Shown here one piece after another: positions 52,496 to 61,941 of a stretch of DNA of 64,000 nt. The notes under the pieces were generated by a model. It was not told the origin of the DNA, did not search any database, and saw only the letters and a list, made by a program, of their open reading frames with translations. The translations under genes and the position numbers were made by a program. Where the stretch lies: the NCBI GenBank assembly GCA_002256245.1, contig NKIU01000005.1, forward strand, positions 62,001-126,000, in the 5' to 3' direction. The stretch comes from Pseudorhodobacter sp. PARRP1. Lineage in GTDB: Bacteria; Pseudomonadota; Alphaproteobacteria; Rhodobacterales; Rhodobacteraceae. The number at the start of each line of letters is the position of its first letter. Position 1 is the stretch's first letter.

Positions 52496-53260
52496 TTAGA
52501 CTGCCGAGAAGCCGCCATCGACGAACAATTGCGTGCCGGTGACGAATTCGGCGTCATCCGAGGCAAGGTAGAGGGCGGCGCGGGCGATGTCCTCGGGCTG
52601 GCCAAAGCGGCCCTGCGCGGCCTTGATCGCGGCTTCGGAGGCATCGACGCCAAGGGCGGTGAGTTCGGCCACTTCGCGCTGGCCGTGCGGGGTTTCGATA
52701 AAGCCGGGGCAGACGGCGTTGCAGCGGATGCCCCGGTCGCGGAACTCGACCGCGATGGCGCGGGCGAACATGTGGCAGGCCCCTTTGGTGGCGTCATACA
52801 GCACCTCCATCGGGGTGGCATAGACGGCGGAAATCGAGGAGGTGCAGACGATGGAGCCGCGGCCTTGCTCCAGCATCATCGGCAGGACGGCGCGGGTCAT
52901 CAGATACATCGACTTGACGTTGACGTCGAACAGCATGTCCCAATCGGCTTCCTCGGTTTCGAGGAAGGGTTTGATGACGATGGTGCCGGCGTGATTGAAC
53001 AGCACGTTGACGGGGCCGAGTTGCGATTTGACGGTGGCGACGGCGGCCTCGACTTGCGATTTTTGGCTGACATCGGCGGTGGCAAAGCAGGCGCGGTGGC
53101 CTTTCAGCACCAGATCGAAGGCAAGGGCCTGGCCGGCCTCGACATTGCGGTCGATGATGCCGACGGCAGCACCCTCGGCGGCAAACAGGCGCGCGGCGGC
53201 AGCGCCGATGCCGGTGGCCCCGCCCGAGATGATGGCAACCTTGCCCTTTAGCCGATCCAT
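52496..53260 (-). CDS. Short-chain dehydrogenase/reductase
   Basis: A 254-residue classical SDR. The cofactor loop is SGGATGIGAAAARLFA, NHAG follows in LFNHAGTIVIKPF, the catalytic Ser is in VCTSSISAVYA and the Tyr-x-x-x-Lys in VLYDATKGACH. The C-terminal CPGFIETP and FVTGTQLFVDGGFSA are standard. Asp at the end of the second strand (IIDRN) points to NAD(H). The reaction is unknown. The start MDRLKGKVAIIS at 53260 is canonical; longer frames upstream run into hairpins. Confidence 0.9.
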   Translation of the reverse strand: MDRLKGKVAIISGGATGIGAAAARLFAAEGAAVGIIDRNVEAGQALAFDLVLKGHRACFATADVSQKSQVEAAVATVKSQLGPVNVLFNHAGTIVIKPFLETEEADWDMLFDVNVKSMYLMTRAVLPMMLEQGRGSIVCTSSISAVYATPMEVLYDATKGACHMFARAIAVEFRDRGIRCNAVCPGFIETPHGQREVAELTALGVDASEAAIKAAQGRFGQPEDIARAALYLASDDAEFVTGTQLFVDGGFSAV

Positions 53261-53325
53261 ATGTGCCCCCAGAGTGATTTGCGCAGAGCCTAGATTACCT
53301 GCATCGCGGGGGGAACCTGCCTTTT

Positions 53326-53365
53326 GAAGCGAAAGAAAATGCTCTGGGAGAGCATTTTCCGCTTC
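53326..53365. terminator. Hairpin upstream of the SDR gene
   Basis: AAAATGCTCT-GGG-AGAGCATTTT (53336-53358), with outer arms GAAGCG/CGCTTC (53326-53331 with 53360-53365). The T-rich side can act in either direction. Confidence 0.65.
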
Positions 53366-53426
53366 GTTGCTCATAAGGCTGAAAGCCGTTGAGCAAGGGG
53401 CATTGTGCCACAAACCAACGCCTCAT

Positions 53427-53516
53427 AAATCGGGTCGCGCCTGCCTGGCTGGCGCGGTCACGCGCCTGCCGGGGGCAGGCAGGCGCGGCCCGATTTGGCG
53501 CGGGCCAAATCGGGCA
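53427..53516. repeat. Long inverted repeats with two alternative pairings
   Basis: A 19-bp arm at 53427-53445 pairs with 53478-53496 at 18 of 19 positions. The CCCGATTTGG part of the right arm can instead pair with CCAAATCGGG just beyond it. It lies downstream of ohr, whose terminator it may be. Confidence 0.65.
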
Positions 53517-53534
53517 AGTTCAGATGGTGCGCGC

Positions 53535-53963
53535 TTACACCAGCGTGGTGGTCACTTCGACGTTGCCTTTGATGGCGTTCGAGTAGGGGCAGATGAAATG
53601 GCCGCGATCGACGATTTTCTGCGCCACGTCGCGGTCAAGACCGGGCAGCGAGACGGCCAGCGCCACTTGGATGCCGAAGCCGCCATCGGCGCGCGGGCCG
53701 ATGCCGACGGTTGAGGTGACGGTGGCGTTATCGGGGACAGTGCCGAGTTTCTCGCTGCTGGCGGCAAAGCGCATCGCACCAAGATAGCAGGCGGCATAGC
53801 CCACGGCGAACAATTGTTCGGGGTTGTTGCCTGCGCCATTGCCGCCCATTTCTTTCGGCACGGCAAGGGTGACGGCCAATGCGCCGTCTTTGGTGGCGGA
53901 TTTGCCATCACGGCCGCCGCCGGTTGCGGTGGCTTCGGTGGAATAGACGACTTTCGTGGGCAT
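53535..53963 (-). CDS. ohr: Organic hydroperoxide resistance protein Ohr
   Basis: A 142-residue OsmC/Ohr protein. The two reactive cysteines are in VGYAACYLGAMRF and GHFICPYSNAIKGN, and the catalytic Arg region in the N-terminal part is present. Ohr reduces organic peroxides with dihydrolipoyl thiols. The start MPTKVVYSTEA at 53963 gives the standard length. It is divergent from an OhrR-type regulator, and both promoters carry the same 15-bp sequence, the usual arrangement. Confidence 0.94.
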   Translation of the reverse strand: MPTKVVYSTEATATGGGRDGKSATKDGALAVTLAVPKEMGGNGAGNNPEQLFAVGYAACYLGAMRFAASSEKLGTVPDNATVTSTVGIGPRADGGFGIQVALAVSLPGLDRDVAQKIVDRGHFICPYSNAIKGNVEVTTTLV

Positions 53964-53980
53964 GATGTATCCTTTGCGAT

Positions 53981-53995
53981 TTAATCGTGTGCGAT
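53981..53995. promoter_or_regulatory. OhrR box, ohr side
   Basis: TTAATCGTGTGCGAT, with ATCG/CGAT half-sites, 17 bp upstream of ohr. Identical to the site at 54090-54104. Confidence 0.65.
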
Positions 53996-54089
53996 GCATT
54001 TAGCGCGAGTCTGTGTCTGCGTCAAGCCAGATGGCCGCGCGCTTGGGTTAATGATTTTGTAGCGTGCTGGTTCCCGGCGATCTTGTGAA

Positions 54090-54104
54090 TTAATCGTGTG
54101 CGAT
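54090..54104. promoter_or_regulatory. OhrR box, ohrR side
   Basis: A second exact copy of TTAATCGTGTGCGAT, 26 bp upstream of ohrR. Twin copies in the divergent promoter indicate autoregulation and joint control. Confidence 0.65.
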
Positions 54105-54130
54105 CTATCTTGCCGGAAAGGAGTTTCGCC

Positions 54131-54571
54131 ATGGACACCAAAGCCCCTGCCCTGCCGGTTGACGAGATGATCTGCTTTTCGCTGTATTCGGCCACCCATG
54201 CGATGCAGCACGCCTACAAACCGCTGCTGGACGCGTTGGGGCTGACCTATCCGCAATATCTGGTGCTGGTGGCTTTGTGGGGCGCGGATGGTCAGACGGT
54301 GGGGCAGCTTGGGGCGGCCTTGCAGTTGGAAAGCAACACGTTGACGCCGCTTTTGAAGCGGATGCAGGCGCAGGGGTTGGTGCTGCGCGCGCGCGACGCC
54401 CGCGATGAGCGGCAGGTGCGGGTGTCACTCAGCGAGGCCGGGCGCGAGATGCAGGGGCGGGCGGCGGCGATTCCGGGCTGTATTCTGGAGCGGTCGGGGA
54501 TGACCTTGGCGGCGCTGACGGCGCTGCGCGATCAGATCACCTGCCTGCGCGACCAGTTGCGGGCCGATTAG
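54131..54571 (+). CDS. ohrR: OhrR, organic-peroxide-sensing MarR regulator
   Basis: A 146-residue MarR-type repressor. The reactive Cys is in DEMICFSLYSATHAM near the N-terminus, where OhrR senses organic peroxides; LGLTYPQYLVLVALWG and LGAALQLESNTLTPLLKRM form the winged helix. A second Cys further on (IPGCILERSG) may allow a disulfide. The start at 54131 follows AAAGGAG. It is divergent from ohr and should repress it until peroxide is present. Confidence 0.92.
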   Translation: MDTKAPALPVDEMICFSLYSATHAMQHAYKPLLDALGLTYPQYLVLVALWGADGQTVGQLGAALQLESNTLTPLLKRMQAQGLVLRARDARDERQVRVSLSEAGREMQGRAAAIPGCILERSGMTLAALTALRDQITCLRDQLRAD

Positions 54572-54619
54572 GCGATCTGTTTTGTAAGCTGCGTTTTTGG
54601 GATCTGGTTTTTGGAATCT

Positions 54620-54643
54620 GGCCGCCGCTGGGGTGCGGCGGCC
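54620..54643. terminator. Hairpin between ohrR and the small membrane protein gene
   Basis: GGCCGCCGC/GCGGCGGCC, 9-bp stem with a 6-nt loop, between convergent genes. Confidence 0.65.
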
Positions 54644-54656
54644 TTCGGTTGCAGGA

Positions 54657-54965
54657 TTACGGGTTGGCTGGCGCTGGCGCGGGTGCGGCTGGCGCGGTTT
54701 CTGTGCCGGTTTGCGGCGCGATGATCGCACCCTCACCCGGGGCAGGTGTGACTGGGGTTGAGGTAGCGGGCGCTGACGTAGCGGGCGCTGCCCCGCTTTG
54801 CTGTTCGATCTGATCTTGCGGCGCGGGCGGATTGGACTGCGCGGATTCCTGCATCAACCAATAGACGATCAACGCGACGCCAAACAGCGCCGCAAGTGCC
54901 ATGCCGATCAGCGGGCCACGGTGGCGGCGGGCTTGTTTTTCGATATTCGTGTTCGGGGCGGACAT
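54657..54965 (-). CDS. Small membrane-anchored Ala/Pro-rich protein
   Basis: A 102-residue protein: a short basic N-terminus (KQARRHRG), one membrane helix (LIGMALAALFGVALIVYWLM) and a long tail rich in Ala, Pro and Thr (TSAPATSTPVTPAPGEG). The topology suggests cytoplasmic N-terminus and a periplasmic linker-like tail. No family recognised. The ATG at 54965 gives the helix a normal distance; longer frames upstream are unlikely. It is a single gene. Confidence 0.7.
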   Translation of the reverse strand: MSAPNTNIEKQARRHRGPLIGMALAALFGVALIVYWLMQESAQSNPPAPQDQIEQQSGAAPATSAPATSTPVTPAPGEGAIIAPQTGTETAPAAPAPAPANP

Positions 54966-55203
54966 CGGGTATCCCTTCTGTTGAAACATTTCAGAGGGGT
55001 AACGCGGTGGGGCCTGTTTTGTTCCCGCGCGCGGGTGTCGGGCCGGGCATGGGGGTTTCACACCCCCACGCGGGTTTGTGCCAAACCCGCTTCCCCCGTG
55101 GGATATTTGGAAACAGGTGAAAGCAAATTTTAGTCAAATTTGCCGGGTTTTTGCAGGGTCAAACTGGGGTCAAATTTGGGTCCGACCCTGCACAGGCGCG
55201 GGT
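54966..55203. other. Intergenic with GGGATATTTG element and a hairpin
   Basis: CCCCCGTGGGATATTTGG at 55093-55110 resembles the element at 21921. Further right TGCAGGGTC (55152-55160) pairs with GACCCTGCA (55184-55192); the 23-nt loop contains repeated GGTCAAA. The hairpin follows the hutU stop and may be its terminator. No gene seen. Confidence 0.5.
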
Positions 55204-56901
55204 TCAGTTGCCCAGGATCGTGGGCAGGCGCAGGCCTTGGTCTTTGGCGTGTTGGATGGCGGTGTCATAGCCTGCATCAGCGTGACGCCACACACCCGAG
55301 GCCGGGTCATTCCACAGCACACGTTCCAGCCGTTTGGCGGCGTCATCGGTGCCATCGGCGACGATCACGACGCCAGAGTGCTGCGAGAAGCCCATCCCCA
55401 CACCGCCACCGTGGTGCAGCGAAACCCATGTCGCCCCAGAGGCGGTGTTGACCAGCGCGTTCAAGAGCGGCCAGTCGGAAACGGCATCCGAGCCGTCCAT
55501 CATGCTTTCGGTCTCGCGGTTGGGCGAGGCGACGGAGCCGGAGTCGAGGTGATCGCGGCCGATGACGATGGGGGCTTTCAACTCGCCCGATTTGACCATC
55601 TCGTTGAACATCAGACCGGCGCGGTGACGGTCGCCAAGGCCAATCCAGCAGATGCGGGCGGGCAGGCCCTGGAAGGCGATGCGCTCGCCCGCCATATCCA
55701 GCCAGCGGTGCAGGTGGGCGTTGTCGGGGAACAGTTTTTTCATCGCAGCGTCGGTTTTGCAGATATCTTCCGGGTCGCCGGACAGGGCCACCCAGCGGAA
55801 CGGGCCGATGCCTTTGCAGAATAGCGGGCGAATGTAGGCGGGGACGAAACCGGGGAAGGCAAAGGCGTTTTCCAGACCTTCTTCAAGGGCGACTTGGCGG
55901 ATGTTGTTGCCGTAATCCAAGGTGGGCACGCCTGCGTTCCAGAAATCGACCATCGCGGCGACATGGGTGCGCATCGAGGCGCGCGCGGCTTTTTGCACGG
56001 CGGCGGGGTCGGATTCCTGTTTCGCGCGCCATTCGGCGACGTTCCAGCCCTGCGGCAGGTAGCCGTGCAGAGGGTCATGGGCCGAGGTTTGGTCGGTGAC
56101 GATGTCGGGGCGTGGGCCGCCTGCCTTCATGCGTTTCACCAGTTCGGGGAAGACATCAGCGGCGTTGCCGAGAAGGCCCACGGATTTCGCTTCGCCTTTG
56201 GCAGTCCATTCGGCGATCATCGCGAGGGCTTCATCCAGCGTATGCGCCTTGGCGTCGACGTAGCGGGTGCGCAGGCGGAAGTCGATGCGGGTTTCGTCGC
56301 ATTCGACAGCAAGGCAGCAGGCCCCGGCCATAACCGCAGCGAGGGGTTGTGCGCCGCCCATGCCGCCCAGACCGCCGGTGAGGATCCATTTACCCTTCAG
56401 GCTGCCGCCGTAGTGCTGGCGGCCTGCCTCGGCGAAGGTTTCATAGGTGCCTTGCACGATGCCTTGGGTGCCGATGTAGATCCACGAGCCCGCGGTCATC
56501 TGGCCATACATCATCAGGCCCTTTTTATCGAGGGCGTTGAAATGGTCCCATGTCGCCCAATGCGGCACGAGGTTGGAGTTGGCGATCAGCACGCGCGGGG
56601 CGTCTTTGTGGGTGCGGACCACGGCGACGGGGCGGCCGGATTGCACCACCAGCGTCTCATCATCTTCCAGCGTCTTCAGGGTGGCGACGATGCGATCAAA
56701 ATCGCCCCAGGTGCGGGCGGCGCGGCCGATGCCGCCATAGACCACCAGCTCGTGCGGGTTCTCGGCCACGTCGGGGTGCAGGTTGTTCATCAGCATCCGC
56801 ATGGCGGCTTCGGTCTGCCAGCTTTTCGCGGTGATCTCGGTGCCGGTGGCGGGGTAGATGTCGCGGAGGTTGTGGCGGGAGTTGTCGAGCGGTTTGGTCA
56901 T
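55204..56901 (-). CDS. hutU: Urocanate hydratase
   Basis: A 565-residue NAD-dependent enzyme that turns urocanate into imidazolone propionate, step 2 of histidine breakdown. [19 protein letters not shown] is the NAD-binding region and [20 protein letters not shown] contains the conserved Cys-Lys-Gly area; [20 protein letters not shown] and [13 protein letters not shown] are also hallmarks. Length is standard. It is the third gene of hutI-hutH-hutU, 12 bp after hutH. Confidence 0.96.
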   Translation of the reverse strand: MTKPLDNSRHNLRDIYPATGTEITAKSWQTEAAMRMLMNNLHPDVAENPHELVVYGGIGRAARTWGDFDRIVATLKTLEDDETLVVQSGRPVAVVRTHKDAPRVLIANSNLVPHWATWDHFNALDKKGLMMYGQMTAGSWIYIGTQGIVQGTYETFAEAGRQHYGGSLKGKWILTGGLGGMGGAQPLAAVMAGACCLAVECDETRIDFRLRTRYVDAKAHTLDEALAMIAEWTAKGEAKSVGLLGNAADVFPELVKRMKAGGPRPDIVTDQTSAHDPLHGYLPQGWNVAEWRAKQESDPAAVQKAARASMRTHVAAMVDFWNAGVPTLDYGNNIRQVALEEGLENAFAFPGFVPAYIRPLFCKGIGPFRWVALSGDPEDICKTDAAMKKLFPDNAHLHRWLDMAGERIAFQGLPARICWIGLGDRHRAGLMFNEMVKSGELKAPIVIGRDHLDSGSVASPNRETESMMDGSDAVSDWPLLNALVNTASGATWVSLHHGGGVGMGFSQHSGVVIVADGTDDAAKRLERVLWNDPASGVWRHADAGYDTAIQHAKDQGLRLPTILGN

Positions 56902-56913
56902 GTCAGCCTCGGA

Positions 56914-58446
56914 TTACAAGGTGGGAAGGGTGAGGGCGGAGGCTTTGGTCAAGGCTCCGGTGGCGATCAGATCGGCGGCGGCTGCAAGGTCGGGGGCCAT
57001 GTAGCGATCATCGCCCATGGTGGCGACTTGGGTGCGCAGGCAGGCGACGACGGCTTGCAGGGGGGTGGAAGTTTGCAAAGGCGCGCGGAAATCGACGCCT
57101 TGGGCGGCGCAGATCGCTTCCACGCCAAGGATGACGTTGAGGTTTTGCACCATCTTGCCAAGGCGGACGGCGCCATGGGCGGCCATGCTGACGTGGTCTT
57201 CTTGGTTGGCAGAGGTGGGGGTGCTGTCGGTCACGCAGGGCATGGCGATGTGTTTGTTTTCAGACATCAGCGCGGCGGTGGTGACTTCGGCGATCATCAG
57301 GCCGGAGTTCAGGCCGGGGCGCGGGGTTAGGAAAGGTGGGAGGTTGAAGGACAGCACCGGGTCAACCATCAAGGCGACGCGGCGTTGGGCGATGGCTCCG
57401 ATTTCGGCCAAAGCGAGGGCGATCATGTCGGCGGCGAAGCCCACGGGTTCGGCGTGGAAGTTGCCGCCGGAGACGATCAGGCCAGCTTCGGTCAGCACGA
57501 GGGGGTTGTCGGTGGCGGCGTTGGCTTCGATTTCAAGTGTGGTGGCGGCTTGGCGCAGGACGTCCATCGCGGCCCCGGTGACTTGCGGTTGGCAGCGGAT
57601 GCAGTAGGGGTCTTGCACGCGGGCGTCGCCCTCGATGTGGCTTTCGCGGATTTCCGAACCGGCCAGCAGGGCACGCATGAAGGCGGCGGCTTCGATCTGG
57701 CCTGCGTGACCGCGCAGGGAGTGAATTTCGGGTTGCAGCGGCGCGGTGGAGCCCATGATGGCGTCGGTCGAGAGGGCAGAAGTCACCAGCGCCGATTGCG
57801 CGGCATTCCAGCCGTCGAACAATCCCGCGAGTGCGAAGGCGGTGGAGAATTGCGTACCGTTGATGAAGGCGAGGCCTTCTTTCGGGCCGAGTTGCAGGGG
57901 GGAAAGGCCAGCGGCGGCGAGGGCTTTGGCTCCGGGCAGGATCTGGCCTTGGTATTCGGCTTCGCCTTCACCGATGATTACGGCGGTCATGTGGGCCAAT
58001 GGGGCGAGGTCGCCGGATGCGCCGACGGAGCCTTGGGCGGGGATTTGCGGCGTGACGCCTGCGGCCAGCATCGACTCCAACAGTTCGACGAATTCCCAGC
58101 GGATGCCGGATGCGCCGCGACCGAAGGACAGCAGTTTGAGGACCATCAGCAGGCGGGCGTGGCGGCGGGGGATCGCCTCGCCCACGCCGCAGCAATGCGA
58201 CAGGATCAGGTTGCGTTGCAGGGTGGCGGTGTCTGCGGGCGCGATGCGCATACTGGCGAGTTTGCCGAAACCGGTGTTGACGCCGTAAACCGGCGCGTCG
58301 CCTGCGGCGGCGGCGGCGATGGCTGCGGCGGCGCGTTCGATCCCCGGTTTGGCTGTGCGGTTCAGCGTGACGGGCAGTTCCTCGCGGTAGATGCGGACGA
58401 GGTCGGCAAGGGTGACTTGGCCGGGGGTCAGGGTCAAAGCGGTCAA
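56914..58446 (-). CDS. hutH: Histidine ammonia-lyase
   Basis: A 510-residue enzyme that removes ammonia from histidine to give urocanate, step 1 of the pathway. The Ala-Ser-Gly that forms the MIO cofactor is in [29 protein letters not shown] and [15 protein letters not shown] are family signatures. The start is a TTG at 58446 that overlaps the hutI stop and lies 6 bases after GGAGG, so it is both coupled and well supported. Operon hutI-hutH-hutU. Confidence 0.95.
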   Translation of the reverse strand: MTALTLTPGQVTLADLVRIYREELPVTLNRTAKPGIERAAAAIAAAAAGDAPVYGVNTGFGKLASMRIAPADTATLQRNLILSHCCGVGEAIPRRHARLLMVLKLLSFGRGASGIRWEFVELLESMLAAGVTPQIPAQGSVGASGDLAPLAHMTAVIIGEGEAEYQGQILPGAKALAAAGLSPLQLGPKEGLAFINGTQFSTAFALAGLFDGWNAAQSALVTSALSTDAIMGSTAPLQPEIHSLRGHAGQIEAAAFMRALLAGSEIRESHIEGDARVQDPYCIRCQPQVTGAAMDVLRQAATTLEIEANAATDNPLVLTEAGLIVSGGNFHAEPVGFAADMIALALAEIGAIAQRRVALMVDPVLSFNLPPFLTPRPGLNSGLMIAEVTTAALMSENKHIAMPCVTDSTPTSANQEDHVSMAAHGAVRLGKMVQNLNVILGVEAICAAQGVDFRAPLQTSTPLQAVVACLRTQVATMGDDRYMAPDLAAAADLIATGALTKASALTLPTL

Positions 58447-59654
58447 AGCGCGCCTCCGATGATGCGTTGATGAAGCGGGTTGAAGCCGATGCGATAGCTG
58501 AGTTCGGCGGGGTGTTGGGCGTTCCAGATGGCGAGGTCGGCGGCCTGACCGGGGGCGAGTGTGCCATGGGTGGGAAGGCCGAGAGCGCGGGCGGCGTGGG
58601 TGGTGGCCCCTGCGAGGGCCTCGGCGGGGGTCATACGGAACAGGGTGCAGGCCATGTTCATCGCCAGCAGGATGGAGGACATAGGGCTGGAGCCGGGGTT
58701 CATATCGGTGGCGACGGCCATGGGCACGTTGTGTTTTCTAAGCAGCGCGATGGGGGGGGCTTGGGTTTCGCGCAGGGTGTAGAACGCTCCGGGCAGAATC
58801 ACGGCAACGGTGCCGGATTGCGCCATGGCGATGACGCCCGCTTCGTCGAGGTATTCCAGATGATCAGCGGATAGCGCGTTGAAGCGCGCGGCGAGGGCTG
58901 CGCCGCCGAGGTTGGAGAGTTGCTCGGCGTGGAGTTTTACTGGCAGGCCAAGGCCTTGCGCGATTGTGAACAAACGTTCGATTTGCGCGGGAGAGAAAGC
59001 GATGCCTTCGCAGAAACCATCGACGGCATCGACCAAGCCCTCGGCATGGGCGGCGTGCAGGGTGGGGATGGCGACTTCGTCGATATAGGCGTCGGCGCGG
59101 TCTTTGTATTCGGGCGGGATGGCGTGGGCGGCGAGGTAGCTGGTTTTGACGGTGATCTTGCGCAGGGTGGCGATTTCGCGGGCGGCGCGCAGCATCCGCA
59201 ACTCGGTTTCCGCATCAAGGCCATAGCCGGATTTAATCTCGATCACCGCGACGCCTTCGGCGATCATCGCATCGACGAACGGCAGGGCTGCTGCCACCAG
59301 ATCGGACTGCGAGGCGGTGCGGGTGGCTTTGACGGTGGAGATGATGCCGCCGCCAGCGCGGGCGACTTCTTCGTATGTGGCCCCTTGCAGGCGCATTTCA
59401 AACTCGGTGGCGCGGTTGCCACCGTGGACGACGTGGGTGTGGCAGTCGATCAGCGCCGGGGTGATCAGGCGGCCGCCCATGTCGTGCTGCGGGTGGGCGG
59501 CGTGGGAAGCGGGAAGCTCGGCGCGGCGGCCGATCCATGCGATTCGGCCCTGATCCAGCACCACGGCCGCATCGGCAATCAGGCCATAAGGATCAGATTT
59601 CCCCAGCATTGTCGCGGCTTGCAGGTTGGTCAGGGTGATCGCTGTGGGCTGCAC
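58443..59654 (-). CDS. hutI: Imidazolonepropionase
   Basis: A 403-residue metal-dependent amidohydrolase that opens the imidazolone ring to N-formimidoylglutamate, step 3. [19 protein letters not shown] holds the metal-binding His-x-His, [18 protein letters not shown] and [13 protein letters not shown] follow, and [15 protein letters not shown] has the Asp near the metal. The start is a GTG at 59654 seven bases after GAGG. It is the promoter-proximal gene of the leftward hut operon, divergent from hutF. Confidence 0.94.
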   Translation of the reverse strand: MQPTAITLTNLQAATMLGKSDPYGLIADAAVVLDQGRIAWIGRRAELPASHAAHPQHDMGGRLITPALIDCHTHVVHGGNRATEFEMRLQGATYEEVARAGGGIISTVKATRTASQSDLVAAALPFVDAMIAEGVAVIEIKSGYGLDAETELRMLRAAREIATLRKITVKTSYLAAHAIPPEYKDRADAYIDEVAIPTLHAAHAEGLVDAVDGFCEGIAFSPAQIERLFTIAQGLGLPVKLHAEQLSNLGGAALAARFNALSADHLEYLDEAGVIAMAQSGTVAVILPGAFYTLRETQAPPIALLRKHNVPMAVATDMNPGSSPMSSILLAMNMACTLFRMTPAEALAGATTHAARALGLPTHGTLAPGQAADLAIWNAQHPAELSYRIGFNPLHQRIIGGAL

Positions 59655-59707
59655 GGGATGCCTCGTTGAAAGCTATTGCGTGAAGGATGTTTATGCGAGT
59701 ATGTTTA

Positions 59708-59723
59708 TTATGTCTACACATAA
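59708..59723. promoter_or_regulatory. Candidate HutC operator
   Basis: TTATGTCTACACATAA: perfect 6-bp arms around CTAC, in the 81-bp space between hutI and hutF. One site between divergent promoters would control the whole locus. It abuts the hutF ribosome site. Confidence 0.65.
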
Positions 59724-59735
59724 GGAGTCGTCGCC

Positions 59736-61094
59736 GTGATTTTTGCAAGCCGCGCGTTGCTGCCCGAGGGCTGGGCCGAGAATGTCAGGATCACCGTGGC
59801 GGATGGCCAGATCACCGGGGTTGCGGTGGGGGCTGCGGCGCAGGCGGGGGATGTGCTGGTGTCGGCCCTGCTGCCTGCGCTGGCGAACCTGCACAGCCAT
59901 GCGTTTCAGCGCGCGATGGCGGGGATGACCGAGCATCGGATTGCCGGGCGCGACAGTTTCTGGACATGGCGCGATCTGATGTATCGGTTTCTGGATCGGC
60001 TGACGCCGGAGCAGATGCAGGCGATTGCGGCGCTGGTGTTTATGGAGATGCAGGAGGCCGGATATGCCTCGGTCGGGGAGTTCCATTATGTGCATCATCA
60101 GCCGGGTGGGGCGGTTTATGCCGATATTGCCGAGTTGTCGGGGCGGATTTTTGCTGCTGCCGATCTGACCGGGATCGGGCTGACGCATCTGCCGGTGCTT
60201 TATACCTATGGCGGCGCGGGGGAGCAGGCTTTGGCTGCGGGGCAGTTGCGGTTTGGCAATGATGTGGATCGGTTTGCGCGGCTGGTGGAGGCGGCGCGAG
60301 GAGCGGCGCGGGCCTTGCCGGGGGATACGCGGGTGGGGATAGCGCCGCATTCGTTGCGGGCGACCAATCCCGGGGACTTGCTGCGGGCTTTGCCGATTGC
60401 GCAGGGCAATCCGGTGCATATCCATGTGGCGGAACAGCCGAAGGAAGTGGCGGATATCTCGGCTTGGCTGGGGGCGCGTCCGGTGGAGTGGTTGCTGGCG
60501 AATACGCCGATCAACGGCGATTGGTGCGCCATTCATGCGACGCATATGACTGAGGCTGAAACCAGCGGGCTGGCGCGGTCGGGGGCTGTGGCGGGGCTTT
60601 GCCCGATTACGGAAGCCAATCTGGGGGATGGGCCGTTCAATGGGCCGGGGTGGCTGGCGGCGGGTGGTGCGTTTGGCATCGGCTCGGACAGCAATGTGCG
60701 GATTTCGTTGACCGAGGAATTGCGGACCTTGGAGTATAGCCAGCGGCTGCGCGATATTGCGCGGAATGTGATGGTTGTGGGCGAAGGATCGGTTGGCGCG
60801 GCGATCTATCTGGGGGCGGCGAAGGGTGGCGCGCAGGCGTTGGGGCGCAAGTCGGGGGCGATTGCGGTGGGGATGCTGGCGGATTTGACGGCGATTGATC
60901 TGACGCATCCGGCGCTGTGTGCGTTGCGCAATGATCAGATTCTGGATGGGCTCGCGTTTGCGGCATCCGATGCGGTGGTGACCGATCTTTGGTCGGCGGG
61001 GCGGCATCAGGTGCGGGGCGGACGGCATGTCGCGCGCGATCAGATCATCGCGGGGTGGCGGGTGGCTGTGCAGGGGTTGGTGGACGCGCTATAG
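59736..61094 (+). CDS. hutF: Formimidoylglutamate deiminase
   Basis: A 452-residue amidohydrolase that converts N-formimidoylglutamate to N-formylglutamate plus ammonia, step 4 of the five-step histidine route. The metal site is in LANLHSHAFQRAMAGMTE, with HIHVAEQPKEVADI, CAIHATHMTEAET and GIGSDSNVRISL further on; Gln in AEQPKEV is typical of HutF. The start is a GTG at 59736, eight bases after AAGGAG. Downstream hutC follows after 7 bp. Confidence 0.94.
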   Translation: MIFASRALLPEGWAENVRITVADGQITGVAVGAAAQAGDVLVSALLPALANLHSHAFQRAMAGMTEHRIAGRDSFWTWRDLMYRFLDRLTPEQMQAIAALVFMEMQEAGYASVGEFHYVHHQPGGAVYADIAELSGRIFAAADLTGIGLTHLPVLYTYGGAGEQALAAGQLRFGNDVDRFARLVEAARGAARALPGDTRVGIAPHSLRATNPGDLLRALPIAQGNPVHIHVAEQPKEVADISAWLGARPVEWLLANTPINGDWCAIHATHMTEAETSGLARSGAVAGLCPITEANLGDGPFNGPGWLAAGGAFGIGSDSNVRISLTEELRTLEYSQRLRDIARNVMVVGEGSVGAAIYLGAAKGGAQALGRKSGAIAVGMLADLTAIDLTHPALCALRNDQILDGLAFAASDAVVTDLWSAGRHQVRGGRHVARDQIIAGWRVAVQGLVDAL

Positions 61095-61101
61095 GGTCAG
61101 C

Positions 61102-61797
61102 ATGGCAGAGACGACGACCTTTCGCGAGGTGATGGCCGAGATCATCCAGCGCATCACCGAAGGGCCTTGGGGGCCGGGCAGTTTGCTGCCCGGAGAGGTG
61201 GAACTGGCCGAGGAATTCGGCGTCTCGCGCACCACGATGAACCGGGCGTTGCGTGAGGTGTCAGAGCTGGGCTTTCTGGACCGCAAACGCAAGGCGGGCA
61301 CGCGGGTGCGGATGGCCCCGATCCGGCAAGCGCGGTTTGAGATGCCGGTGGTGCGGGCCGAGATTGAGAAAACCGGGGCGCAATATCGCTATCAACTGGT
61401 CAGCCGCGCGGTGATCGTGGCCCCCGATTGGCTGCGGGCGCGGATGCGGCTGAAGGCGCGGGACAAGGTGGTGCATCTGGTGTGCCTGCACTTTGCCGAC
61501 GGCGTGGCGTTTCAGCTGGAGGATCGCTGGATCAACGCGAGCGCCTTGCCGCAGGCGGTGGAGCAGGATTTCTCGGCCGTGGGGCCGAACGAATGGCTGG
61601 TCGCCACCGTGCCGTTTTCGGAAGTGGAGATCAGCTTTTTGGCAGCGGCGGCGGATGCGCGGATGGTGGCGCATCTGGGCCATGCCCCCGGCGATCCGGT
61701 GTTTTGTATCGAGCGCGCGACATGGTGGCAGAACGCTGCTGTGACGCTGGTGACGCTGGCGCATCGGCAGGGATACCGGATGACGACGCGGTATTAA
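61102..61797 (+). CDS. hutC: HutC, GntR-type histidine-utilisation repressor
   Basis: A 231-residue GntR/HutC regulator. The winged helix (residues 8-75) contains LLPGEVELAEEFGVSRTTMN and RALREVSELGFLDRKR. The C-terminal UTRA domain binds the effector, urocanate in known HutC, and ends RQGYRMTTRY, close to the family's usual GHRYRL-like end. It is co-transcribed with hutF and should act at the palindrome at 59708. Confidence 0.93.
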   Translation: MAETTTFREVMAEIIQRITEGPWGPGSLLPGEVELAEEFGVSRTTMNRALREVSELGFLDRKRKAGTRVRMAPIRQARFEMPVVRAEIEKTGAQYRYQLVSRAVIVAPDWLRARMRLKARDKVVHLVCLHFADGVAFQLEDRWINASALPQAVEQDFSAVGPNEWLVATVPFSEVEISFLAAAADARMVAHLGHAPGDPVFCIERATWWQNAAVTLVTLAHRQGYRMTTRY

Positions 61798-61854
61798 GCG
61801 CCGCCAAGCCCGCGCGCGCGGGGCGATCTGGGCCGGGGTTCAGCGGGTTGAATC

Positions 61855-61870
61855 TGTCCCCGCGGGGACA
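61855..61870. repeat. 16-bp palindrome, TGTCCCCGCGGGGACA (copy 4)
   Basis: A perfect copy between the convergent hutC and acuI genes, some 55 kb from the other three. The intergenic space (61798-61941) holds nothing else I can name. Confidence 0.85.
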
Positions 61871-61941
61871 ACGTTACAGATGCTGTGGTTTTGTGCAAAC
61901 TACATACAAGATCGAGTAAAGCGCGGCCTTAGACCGATGGC

